Below are positions 34,531 through 43,361 of a DNA stretch of 64,000 nt, piece after piece. The stretch is from NCBI GenBank assembly GCA_018435665.1, contig JAHDND010000011.1:1-64000 (forward strand), given 5' to 3'. Below the pieces are notes generated by a model. That model was not told where the DNA came from. It did not search any database and worked only from the letters and a program-made list of their open reading frames with translations. Both the position numbers and the translations under genes were made by a program. Numbering within the stretch: the stretch's first letter is position 1; each line of letters opens with the position of its first letter. Source of the stretch: Candidatus Thiosymbion sp. (GTDB lineage Bacteria; Pseudomonadota; Gammaproteobacteria; Chromatiales; Chromatiaceae).

Positions 34531-37437
34531 CTAGTCGCCGCCGCGTCGCCCCTCCCGCGGGGCGTACTCGTCCAGCCACTGCTGGAATTCCGCCGGCGGC
34601 AGGGGTTTGGCGTAGAGATAACCCTGGACCTCGTCGCAACCCATGCGCCGTAATTGCTCCGCCAGGGCGGCGTCCTCTACCCCCTCGGCGATGGTCTTGA
34701 GGTTGAGGCCGCGGGCAAGCTCGATTATCGCCTGCACGATGGCGCGGTCTTCGGCACCGCGCGCGATGTTGATGACGAAGGAACGGTCGATCTTGAGTTT
34801 GTCCACCTTGAAGCGTTTCAGATAGGCCAGGCTGGAATAACCGGTCCCAAAGTCATCGATGGACAGCCTGATCCCCTGGGCCTTCCACCCTGCCACGACG
34901 TCGACGAGGCTCGCTTCGTGTTGCAGCAGGATGCTCTCGGTCAGTTCCAGCTCCAGGGAGGCCGGGTCGATGCCACTGGCGGCCACTGCCGCCTGGACAT
35001 CCGCGATCACCTTGCCCTGGCGAAACTGAACCGCCGACAGGTTGACCCCGACCACCAGGTCCGGCCAGCCCGCGGCTTGCCAGGCGGCGACCTGGTGACA
35101 GGCTTCGTGGAGGACCCAGCGGCCGATGGGCACGATCAGGCCACTCTCCTCCGCTTCGGAGATGAAATCCGCTGGCAGCCTCAATCCTTCGCCGGGTCGG
35201 CGCCAGCGGATCAAGGCCTCGACCCCGACCACCTGCCCGGTATGCAGATTCACCTGGGGCTGGTAATGCAGCTCGAATTCCCGGTTGACCAAGGCAGAGC
35301 GCAGGGCCTCCCGGGTCAGGACGAAGCGGATCATGGCCGCGTTCATTCTCGGCTCGAAGAAACGGTAGCTGTTCTGCCCGACCTTTTTGGCCTCGTTCAG
35401 GGCCATGTGGGCATTGAGCATCAGGCTTTCCGGATCATCCCCATCCTGCGGAAACAGGGCTATCCCGATCGACATGGCCGAGAACAGCCGCAGACCATCC
35501 ACCTCATGGGGCTCGGCGATGCTCTCCAGGAGTCGCTCACAAACCTCCGCCAAGTGCATGCTGGGGTTGTCCACTGGCAAGCCCTGCAAGATCAGCATGA
35601 ACTCGTCGGCGGAGAGTCGGCACAGGGTATCCTCGGCGCGCAGATTCTGGCTCAGGCGGTGGGCCACGCTCTGTAGCAGATGATCCCCCGTGGCATGGCC
35701 GAAGGTGTCGTTGATGTACTTGAATTTGTCCAGGTCGAGATAGAGCACGCCCAGGCTGGCGTGACGCCGCTGGGCGCTGGCCAGGGCCTGATGCAGGCGG
35801 TCTTGGCCCAGGAGGCGGTTCGGCAGACCGGTCAAGGGGTCCTTGTAGGCGAGGAACTCGATCCGCTCCCGGGCCCGTTTCTGTTCGGTGATATCGTTCC
35901 AGACCACATGGAGCAGGCTCTTGCCATCTTGGCGGATCGCCGTCACCGTGACCCGGGCGATGAAGGACTCACCAGTGGCGCGTCGGAACTCCCACTCGAA
36001 CTCGTTCGCCCCCTGCGCGAAGGCGATACGGATCACCTCCTCCCCTTTCTCGGCGGACCCCCGGCCATCCGGTTGCAGGGGCGGGGAGATATCCGCCGGG
36101 GTCAGGCCCAGAAGGCGCTCCTGGTGATCGAAGCCCAGCATCGCCAGGGCGGCGCGATTAGCGGCGGTGAAGCGTCCGTCCTCCACGAGCAGGGTGGGCA
36201 GACGGCTATCCTCGAACAGGGTACGGAACCGCTCCTCACTGTCACGCAAGACCGCCTCCGCCCGATTGCGGGCGGTGATGTCGCGGGAGATGATCAGAAA
36301 GCGCTCTTCCTCACCACGGCTCTGGGGCTTTCTGGCGACCGAAAGTTCTAACCAGTGAGGACCATCCCCCAGTGGCAGTTCAATGACCTGGCTCTGGCTA
36401 TGGCCCGTCGCGCTGGCTTCCTCGATGGCCGCCAGACAGGTCTGTGCCGCGGCGGCGGGCATGACCTCCGCCAGGGTTTTGCCGATCAGGTCCGCGGGGG
36501 TTAGCACTAACTTCCCGCTCTGGCTGGCGTGGACGGCTAGGTAGCGCCCATCCCGGGACATCTCGAACAAGAGATCCGGCAAGGCCTGGAGCGTGACCTC
36601 CAGTTGGTCGCGCACCGCGTTCAGCCGTTCGTACGGCTGCAGCACCGTGTCCACGAACAGGGCGCGGTAGAGGAAGAGGTAGGCCATGACCTTGTAGAGA
36701 TGCCCCGTCAGGTTGTAGATATCCGTGGCGTGGGCATAGAGGGTGAAACAGAACTCGCCCATGGCCATGATCGCCGCCGCGGCGAGCAGGCTACTGGCGG
36801 CGAAGGTCCGCGGCCGCCGGAGATGCCCCCAGAACAGGATGGCAGCCAGAAAATAGATGGCTATCAAGAGGTATTCCGCGGCGATTTTGAACAGGGTCAA
36901 TCCCTCGCCGGGGATGAAGGTGCGCGGTAGCCAGTCCTGGTGGTAAAGGATCAGCAGGTTGATGGCCACCACCAGGCCGAGGACGGCCCCCAACAGGCCC
37001 AGGGCCTGCGGCTGGGAGATGGGGTGCCCCCAAGGCAGGATCGCGACGGCAAGCAGGGCCAGTGCCGCCAGGGCTCGTGCCGCCAGCCAGAAATCGATGG
37101 CCTTCTCCACCCCCGAGGGGGTGACGAAGTCCGGCATCCCGGAGTAGGAGAGGGTATGCGCCAGGTCCAGCAGCGCCACGCCGAGGAAGGCACAGGCCAA
37201 CAGCAGGATGTTGCGGGAGCTTTCCGACCTGGGCGTATTCCAGCCGACCGCGAAGATCAGCCCCCCCACCACAATCGCCAGGGTCTCCAGGGCGGTGTGC
37301 AGGGGCAGGTACTGGGCGATGCCGGCGAGTTCCCCGGGGGCCGGCAAGACCCATGCCAGCAACAGCAGAAAGCCGAGCAGGGCCAAGGTCCAGGCCGCTG
37401 GCCGGGCTTCGTCGCGATGGCTGGGGTGGATCTTCAT
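34531..37437 (-). CDS. c-di-GMP signalling protein: MASE3-PAS-PAS-GGDEF(degenerate)-EAL
   Basis: A 968-residue membrane protein. Residues about 10-270 form a MASE3-type multi-helix sensor, followed by two PAS domains (about 290-395 and 405-520), a GGDEF domain (about 525-690) and an EAL domain (about 700-955). The diguanylate cyclase signature reads SADEF, so cyclase activity is probably lost. The EAL domain keeps VEALIRW, DDFGTGYSS and IAEGVE motifs, so it is likely a c-di-GMP phosphodiesterase, perhaps with the GGDEF as GTP sensor. It is convergent with nosY and stands at the start of a run of three c-di-GMP genes. Confidence 0.88.
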   Translation of the reverse strand: MKIHPSHRDEARPAAWTLALLGFLLLLAWVLPAPGELAGIAQYLPLHTALETLAIVVGGLIFAVGWNTPRSESSRNILLLACAFLGVALLDLAHTLSYSGMPDFVTPSGVEKAIDFWLAARALAALALLAVAILPWGHPISQPQALGLLGAVLGLVVAINLLILYHQDWLPRTFIPGEGLTLFKIAAEYLLIAIYFLAAILFWGHLRRPRTFAASSLLAAAAIMAMGEFCFTLYAHATDIYNLTGHLYKVMAYLFLYRALFVDTVLQPYERLNAVRDQLEVTLQALPDLLFEMSRDGRYLAVHASQSGKLVLTPADLIGKTLAEVMPAAAAQTCLAAIEEASATGHSQSQVIELPLGDGPHWLELSVARKPQSRGEEERFLIISRDITARNRAEAVLRDSEERFRTLFEDSRLPTLLVEDGRFTAANRAALAMLGFDHQERLLGLTPADISPPLQPDGRGSAEKGEEVIRIAFAQGANEFEWEFRRATGESFIARVTVTAIRQDGKSLLHVVWNDITEQKRARERIEFLAYKDPLTGLPNRLLGQDRLHQALASAQRRHASLGVLYLDLDKFKYINDTFGHATGDHLLQSVAHRLSQNLRAEDTLCRLSADEFMLILQGLPVDNPSMHLAEVCERLLESIAEPHEVDGLRLFSAMSIGIALFPQDGDDPESLMLNAHMALNEAKKVGQNSYRFFEPRMNAAMIRFVLTREALRSALVNREFELHYQPQVNLHTGQVVGVEALIRWRRPGEGLRLPADFISEAEESGLIVPIGRWVLHEACHQVAAWQAAGWPDLVVGVNLSAVQFRQGKVIADVQAAVAASGIDPASLELELTESILLQHEASLVDVVAGWKAQGIRLSIDDFGTGYSSLAYLKRFKVDKLKIDRSFVINIARGAEDRAIVQAIIELARGLNLKTIAEGVEDAALAEQLRRMGCDEVQGYLYAKPLPPAEFQQWLDEYAPREGRRGGD

Positions 37438-37538
37438 GGATACCAGCTTAGCTTAGACACTAAACCGTAACATAAAAAGATGGGGCAGGCCTTTGCATTC
37501 GTTTATGGAGATCAGTGCAGCCGTTAGGGTTAGGGCAG

Positions 37539-39578
37539 TCATGCACCCAGCCAGACCCGGTTGCGCCCCGCCGCTTTGGCCTGGTAAAGGGCACCATCGG
37601 CACGATCGAGCCAGGCATCGGCGCTTTCTGGCGGGCGATATTCGGCCACGCCGAAGCTGGAAGTGACTCGGCCGGCCCCGGGGAAGGGTTCCGCGGCGAT
37701 CAGGGCGCGCAGCTTCTCCGCCAGTTGTTGAGCCCGGGCCCCGTCGCAATGGGGCAGCAGGACGACGAACTCCTCGCCACCCCAGCGGGCCAGCACGTCG
37801 ACGCCGCGCAGTTGATCCCGGACCCGGTGGCTGAGGGCGATCAGCACCTGGTCACCCACCAGGTGACCGTGGGTGTCGTTGATGGTCTTGAAGTGGTCGA
37901 TATCGAACAACAGCAATGACAAAGGCTCGCCGTAGCGCCCCCCGCGCTGGGTCTCCGCCGCCACGAGCTCCTCGAAGTGGCGCCGGTTCCAGATCCCCGT
38001 GAGGGTGTCGGTGGTGGCGAGGCGCTCAAGCTCGGCGTTGGCGACCCGGAGCGCCCGGTTGGACTGTTCGGTGAGGTCCCGGGCCTGGCGCAATTCGAGC
38101 TCATGACGTTTGCGCTCGCTGATGTCCCGCGACACCCCCAGGAGTTGGCGGAGACGACCGTCCGGACCCACCAGAGGGAGGACCATGACATAGCACCAGA
38201 TGGTGGACCCATCCTGACACCAATACTCCAACTCCCCCCGAAAGGGCTCCAGGGGGAGACCGGCCAGGATCCGGGCGTGTAACTCCTGATAGTAGCCCTG
38301 GCTCTTGGCCAGTGACTTCGGGGGATGGATCTCCGCCAGCGGCTGGCGCATGGCCTCGGCCGGGGTGAGACCACGGAGTTTCTCGATGGCGGGACTGACA
38401 TAGGAGATGATGCCGTCGGGTTCGATGGTCCAAATGACATCCAGGGCGTTTTCGGCCAGCACCCGGTGCCGCTCTTCACTGATCCGGAGCTGTTCCTCGG
38501 CTAGTTTGCGAGCGGTGATGTCGCGGATCAGCAGGATGAACTCAGGCTCGGCCGCCTCCGGCCTGCCCAGCCGGGCAATCGACAGCTCGTGCCAGATCGG
38601 TCCCTGGGGCGAGGGCAGCGCGTAGCTGGCGCCGCGGTGATAGCCCTCCCGTTCCGCCTCCTCCAGGGCGGCGAGAATCACTCCCGCGGCCTCCGGGGGC
38701 AGGAACTCCGTGACGGGCCGACCGAGAAATTCAGCCGGGGACAGGATGAGTCGACCGTGGTCCCCGGTGTGACATTCCTGGGCTAGGCCCGCGCGATCCA
38801 CCCGTAACAGCAGATCCGGCAAGGCGTTGATCGTCGCCTCCAGGCGCGCCTTGGCCTGGCGCAGCGCGCCCTGGATGCGCTCGCGCTCGGCAATGTCCTC
38901 CTCCAGCGCTTCCCGCGCCTGCCGCAGGTCGTACTCCAGTCGCTGGGCGTTCATGAGTAACTGACTCAGGGCAACCAGGAAGGAGGCCAAAATCAGCAGC
39001 AAAATCCACAGGTCCTGGTAGGCCGGCCCGGCGAGAAAATCCTTGAGGGGGGGCGCGAAGAAACCGGCATGGAGGGCGCGGCCGAGGTCGCCCGTCGCCA
39101 GTACCAGCCACAGGACCGCTTGCAGGCGATCGGCGGAACCGAAGTATGGCGGCCGCCGGGTCAGGAGGACCCTGGCCAGCCAAAGCATCCAGAGAGCATT
39201 GAACAAGGCGTTGATGATGATGCGGGCTTGGAGGTTGGGGTCTCCATAGCTGAACCAGAGCAACAGGGCCACATAGCCCAGGGAGCCGGCGATGTCCCAG
39301 CGCACTGGGGGCGAAAGTCCCCGGAAGCGCAGGGTGCCGCGCAGAAAGAGGATGCCCTTGGCCAGCAGGAGGTAATTGGCCAGGACGATGGTCAACCAGG
39401 GCGGAAACTGCTCCCGGGGCAGCAGGAAGAGCACCGACGCCAGACAGCCACAGGCCGCCCCGGCGACCCAGTACCCGAAACCGGGATAGGTCCGGCGCGT
39501 CCAGAGGATGACGGCCAAGCTTAGGGTGATCGCCAGGGCCACCATCAGGGCGACAAGAATCAGGGTTTTGGTATCCAT
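37539..39578 (-). CDS. Membrane diguanylate cyclase with PAS domains (tandem paralogue 1)
   Basis: A 679-residue protein with seven N-terminal helices (about 1-210), a short coiled coil, two PAS domains (about 240-350 and 365-490) and a C-terminal GGDEF domain. The catalytic signature GGEEF is intact and preceded five residues earlier by an RxxD inhibitory site (RGVD), so it should make c-di-GMP with product inhibition. It is closely similar along its whole length to the next gene (39664-41706), both beginning MDTKTLI, and the two lie in the same direction 85 bp apart. This is a tandem duplication. Confidence 0.88.
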   Translation of the reverse strand: MDTKTLILVALMVALAITLSLAVILWTRRTYPGFGYWVAGAACGCLASVLFLLPREQFPPWLTIVLANYLLLAKGILFLRGTLRFRGLSPPVRWDIAGSLGYVALLLWFSYGDPNLQARIIINALFNALWMLWLARVLLTRRPPYFGSADRLQAVLWLVLATGDLGRALHAGFFAPPLKDFLAGPAYQDLWILLLILASFLVALSQLLMNAQRLEYDLRQAREALEEDIAERERIQGALRQAKARLEATINALPDLLLRVDRAGLAQECHTGDHGRLILSPAEFLGRPVTEFLPPEAAGVILAALEEAEREGYHRGASYALPSPQGPIWHELSIARLGRPEAAEPEFILLIRDITARKLAEEQLRISEERHRVLAENALDVIWTIEPDGIISYVSPAIEKLRGLTPAEAMRQPLAEIHPPKSLAKSQGYYQELHARILAGLPLEPFRGELEYWCQDGSTIWCYVMVLPLVGPDGRLRQLLGVSRDISERKRHELELRQARDLTEQSNRALRVANAELERLATTDTLTGIWNRRHFEELVAAETQRGGRYGEPLSLLLFDIDHFKTINDTHGHLVGDQVLIALSHRVRDQLRGVDVLARWGGEEFVVLLPHCDGARAQQLAEKLRALIAAEPFPGAGRVTSSFGVAEYRPPESADAWLDRADGALYQAKAAGRNRVWLGA

Positions 39579-39663
39579 CTACCGGTCAATGGGTATCTCG
39601 AAAATTTCCTCGAAGCAGGTCCCCGCAGCAGTTCCTGGAATCAGTTCCCGTCGCGCCCAATGG

Positions 39664-41706
39664 TTAGGACCTGGCGGCCCAGACCCGATTGCGTCCCGCC
39701 GACTTGGCCTGGTAAAGGGCATCATCGGCGCGATTGAGCCAGGCATCGGCGCTTTCCGGGGGACGAAATTCCGCCACGCCAAAGCTGGAGGTGACCCGGC
39801 CGGCCCCGGGGAAGGGTTCCGCGGCGATCAGGGCTCGGAGCTTCTCCGCCAGGCGCTGGGCCTGGGGCCCGTCACAATGTGGCAGCAGGACGACGAACTC
39901 CTCGCCACCCCAGCGGGCCAGCACGTCGACGCCGCGCAGGTGTTCTCGGACCCGATGGCAGAGGCCGATCAGCACCTGGTCGCCCACCAGGTGGCCATGG
40001 GTGTCGTTGATGGCCTTGAAGTGGTCGATATCGAACAACAACAGGGACAAGGGCTCGCCATAGCGCCGGTTGCGCTGGATCTCCGTCGCCACGACCTGCT
40101 CGAAGTGGCGCCGATTCCAGACCCCGGTGAGGGTGTCGGTGATGGCGAGGCGTTGGAGCTCCTCATTGGCGGCCTGGAGCGCCTGGTTGGCCTGTTCCGT
40201 GAGGTCACGGGCCTGGCGCATTTCGAGCTCATGACGTTTGCGCTCGCTGATGTCCCGCGATACCCCCAAGAACTGGCGAAGCCTACCGTCGGTATCTTGC
40301 TGCGGGTAAACCATGACCTCGCCCCAGACGGTCGAGCCGTCCCGGCAGTAATATTCCAGTTCGCTCCGGAAGGGCTCCAGGGGAAGACCGGACCGGACCC
40401 AGGTCTGTACTTTCCCGAAATAACGGCGGAAGTTGGCCAGGGAGGCCGGGGTGAGAACCTCCTCCGGTGCCTGGCGCAACGCCTCGGCCGGGGTGAAGCC
40501 CCGCAGTTTCTCCACGGCGGGACTGAGATAGGACAGGGTGCCGTCAGGTTCGAGGGTCCAGATGACATCCAGGGCATTCTCGGCCAGCAGCCGGTGCCGC
40601 TCTTCACTGATGCGCAACTGCTCCTCGGCCAGTTGGCGGTCGGTGATTTCACGGATCAGCATGATGAACTCCCCATTGTCCGCGGTTGGCCCCCCCAGCC
40701 GGGCAATCGACAACTCGTACCATTTCGGTCCCTGGGGTGTGAGCAACGAGTAGCTGGCGCCGTGGTGAAAGCCTTGCCGCTCCGCCGCCTCCAGGGCGGC
40801 GAGGATCACCCGCCCGGCCTCCGGCGGCAGGACCTCCGCGACCGTCTGGCCCAGGAACGCGGCCGGTGGCAGGTAGAGTCGACCCGGGTCCACGGTGTGA
40901 CATTCCCGAACCCGGCCCGCGCGATCCACCCGTAACAGCAGATCCGGCAGGGCGTTGATCGTCGCCTCCAGGCGCTCCTTGGCCTCCCGCAACTCGCCCT
41001 GGGCACGCTCGCGCTCGCGGATATCCTCCTCCAGCGCTTCCCGAGTCTGCCGCAGGTCATACTCCAGCCGCTGAGTGTTCATGACCACCTGACTCAGGGC
41101 GACCAGGAGTGAGGTCAGGATCAACAGCAGGATCCACTCACTCTGATAGCCTGGTGCGGTCAGATAGTCCGGCAGCGGGGACGCCAGGAAACCGACAAAA
41201 TAGGCCCGGCTCAGATTGGCGGTGCTCATGACCAACCAGACACCCGCCTGCAAACGGTCGAAGGAACCGAAATAAGGCGGGCGGCGGCTGAGGAGAACCC
41301 ATGCCAAACGGAGCATCCATAGGGCGCTCAGCAGGGAGGAACCCGCAACGCGGGCATTGAGGCTGGGAGCGGCGTAGGTGAACCAGAAGAAGTAGGCCAA
41401 GAAGACCAGGGAACCGGCGAGATCCCAGCGGTCCTGGACCGGCTGACCACGAAAAATCAGGGTCCCGCGCAAATAGAGGATTACTTCGGCAAACAGCAGG
41501 TAATTGGCCAGAATGATGGTCAGCCACGAGGGGAAATGATCCCGGGGCAAGAGAAAAAGCACCCCCGACACCATCCGACAACTCCAGCCGGCTAGCCAAT
41601 AGCCAAAGCCAGGGTAGGTGCGGCGCGTCCAGAAGACGATGGCCATGCTCAAACTGGTCGCCACGGCGACCACTAAGGCGGCGGTGATCAGGGTTTTGGT
41701 GTCCAT
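39664..41706 (-). CDS. Membrane diguanylate cyclase with PAS domains (tandem paralogue 2)
   Basis: A 680-residue paralogue of the preceding protein with the same order of seven helices, coiled coil, two PAS domains and GGDEF. It also has an intact GGEEF with RGVD at the inhibitory site. The GGDEF half is nearly identical to its neighbour, while the membrane and PAS parts differ more, suggesting different inputs and a common output. The ATG at 41706 was chosen because it matches the start of the paralogue; the frame continues upstream to 41895 without similarity. Confidence 0.88.
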   Translation of the reverse strand: MDTKTLITAALVVAVATSLSMAIVFWTRRTYPGFGYWLAGWSCRMVSGVLFLLPRDHFPSWLTIILANYLLFAEVILYLRGTLIFRGQPVQDRWDLAGSLVFLAYFFWFTYAAPSLNARVAGSSLLSALWMLRLAWVLLSRRPPYFGSFDRLQAGVWLVMSTANLSRAYFVGFLASPLPDYLTAPGYQSEWILLLILTSLLVALSQVVMNTQRLEYDLRQTREALEEDIRERERAQGELREAKERLEATINALPDLLLRVDRAGRVRECHTVDPGRLYLPPAAFLGQTVAEVLPPEAGRVILAALEAAERQGFHHGASYSLLTPQGPKWYELSIARLGGPTADNGEFIMLIREITDRQLAEEQLRISEERHRLLAENALDVIWTLEPDGTLSYLSPAVEKLRGFTPAEALRQAPEEVLTPASLANFRRYFGKVQTWVRSGLPLEPFRSELEYYCRDGSTVWGEVMVYPQQDTDGRLRQFLGVSRDISERKRHELEMRQARDLTEQANQALQAANEELQRLAITDTLTGVWNRRHFEQVVATEIQRNRRYGEPLSLLLFDIDHFKAINDTHGHLVGDQVLIGLCHRVREHLRGVDVLARWGGEEFVVLLPHCDGPQAQRLAEKLRALIAAEPFPGAGRVTSSFGVAEFRPPESADAWLNRADDALYQAKSAGRNRVWAARS

Positions 41707-42077
41707 TCTGCTCCAGATAAAGCCAACAGGCTGAATCGCATCGCCGGGTGAGCGGGACGAACGGCTAGCCTCCCCTGATGCCAGCTGAAAGTATACGCAC
41801 GTTCTAATTCTGAATGATGCGAGGAGACGGGGGATAAGGGGGAGAAGGCCGCGATTGTATCCCGCTCGGGCTAACAGAAGACGAGTCCACGCCACCTGAC
41901 CTCCGCGTTCTGGCAGTGGTCGGGGGATTCCGTTTTAAAACCCCTTCCCGTTCCCGACCGCGCGACCGGTTTCCTCAGGGTCCCAGCGGTTGTGTTGGGC
42001 GATGAAGAGACCCATGTCGCGAGGACAGGAAAATTTTGCACCACAGGCATTGGCCACCCACAGGGGGGTCCCGAATC
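41707..42077. other. 371-bp divergent intergenic region
   Basis: This stretch separates the second diguanylate cyclase from the pterin dehydratase gene. No open frame of credible composition, tRNA, FNR-type box or strong terminator hairpin was seen in it. It presumably holds the two divergent promoters, including an AT-richer patch around 41795-41815. Confidence 0.5.
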
Positions 42078-42428
42078 ATGACTAGGCTGACAAAAGAGAT
42101 CTGCGAGGCCTGCCGCGCCGACGCGCCGCGGGTGAGCGAGGATGAACTGGCAGCGCTGATCAAGCAGATCCCGGACTGGGCTGTCGAGGTCCGCGATGGG
42201 ATCATGCAGTTGGAGCGGATCTATAGTTTCCCGGATTTCGCTCAGGCCCTGGCCTTCACCGACCGCGTCGGCGCGCTGGCCGAGGCGGAAGGACATCATC
42301 CGAAGCTGGTGACTGAGTGGGGCTCGGTGGTCGTGACCTGGTGGAGCCACAAGATCCGCGGGTTACACCGCAACGATTTCATCATGGCGGCCAAGACCGA
42401 TGCCGTGGCGAATCAGGAGTCGCCATAG
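42078..42428 (+). CDS. phhB: Pterin-4a-carbinolamine dehydratase
   Basis: A 116-residue protein with the family signature [21 protein letters not shown] (about residues 70-90), containing the catalytic His pair. The enzyme dehydrates 4a-hydroxytetrahydropterin, in recycling of the cofactor of aromatic amino acid hydroxylases; many bacteria keep it without such a hydroxylase. ATG 42078 follows a purine-rich AGGGGGG sequence. No hydroxylase gene is nearby. Confidence 0.9.
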   Translation: MTRLTKEICEACRADAPRVSEDELAALIKQIPDWAVEVRDGIMQLERIYSFPDFAQALAFTDRVGALAEAEGHHPKLVTEWGSVVVTWWSHKIRGLHRNDFIMAAKTDAVANQESP

Positions 42429-42581
42429 GGACGGCAAATGACTGCCCGAGCAATGAGAATCACCATGAGGGAACGCCCCACGCCCCGGAAATGGTAGGGC
42501 GTTGCCATGTCTTTCTCGCTAACCGTCATGAGAGAGTCTGCCACACCCCCAAAGATGAAGACGCCGCTGGTGTGATTCACG

Positions 42582-43286
42582 CTAATCATCCAGGATCGAG
42601 AGATAGGCGAAGATGTTCCGCAAGTCGGTCTCGGAAAAGCTGGCCAGGAGTTCCGGCTCCTCGGGGGCCGAGGGGTCGTGAATACGGCGCTTATCGAGGT
42701 ATTTGGGCACCTGCCGCCAGAGGTAACTGGTGTACTGGCCGGCCAGGAAGGGCACGGCGTCCTTGAGGTCCCCCTCCCCCCGCGACCCATGGCAAGAGGC
42801 GCATTCCCGTCGGTACAGGGCCTTGCCGGCCTCCGCGTCTCCCTCCGTCATGGGGATCTGGACGACCCGTTTGCTGGCGAGCAGGCGTTCGTAGGCATTG
42901 AAACCCGGGGCCGTTTCGTCCACCGGCGGCAGTTTGCTGGGGATCTCGATGGCGGCGAGATAGGCCGAGACATCCAGGACATCGGCATCGGGCAACTGGC
43001 GGTGGTCGACGGACTCGACCATGGCCAGATTGGTCCGCTTGCGGTCCCGGAACAGGTCGAGCTGGCGGGCGATGAAGGCCGGCGGCAGGCCCGCCAGCCG
43101 CGGGTATTCCCCTTCCTTGCCTCCCTGGCCGAATTCGCCATGACAACCGGCGCAGACCTCGTTGATATCCTTGCCGTTGCGCAAGTCGACCCCGTCAAAG
43201 ACCATTTCCATGGCCGCCACCAGGCGGGGACTGGCCAAAAGGCAGGCGATCAGGCAGTTCACCATCACCCAGATATGAATCTTCAT
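42582..43286 (-). CDS. Periplasmic dihaem cytochrome c
   Basis: A 234-residue protein with a Sec signal peptide (about 1-25) and two class I cytochrome c domains, CAGCH at 45-49 and CASCH at 162-166, in the c4/c553 style. Its layout parallels NosC2. An exact TTGAT-N4-ATCAA box lies 82 bp upstream of its ATG, so it is probably induced anaerobically with the nos genes and may be an alternative electron carrier to NosZ or another reductase. It is convergent with phhB. Confidence 0.85.
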   Translation of the reverse strand: MKIHIWVMVNCLIACLLASPRLVAAMEMVFDGVDLRNGKDINEVCAGCHGEFGQGGKEGEYPRLAGLPPAFIARQLDLFRDRKRTNLAMVESVDHRQLPDADVLDVSAYLAAIEIPSKLPPVDETAPGFNAYERLLASKRVVQIPMTEGDAEAGKALYRRECASCHGSRGEGDLKDAVPFLAGQYTSYLWRQVPKYLDKRRIHDPSAPEEPELLASFSETDLRNIFAYLSILDD

Positions 43287-43361
43287 AACATCCTCACCAT
43301 TGTGCTCAGATCTGCCCCAAGTCGCCGTGGGGAATGCGCTTTATCGTTCTAAGTCCAACCT

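Noticed and set aside
42440..42520. AACGCCC/GGGCGTT hairpin between phhB and the dihaem cytochrome gene
   Set aside because: Long loop and no T-run on either strand, so not supported as a terminator.
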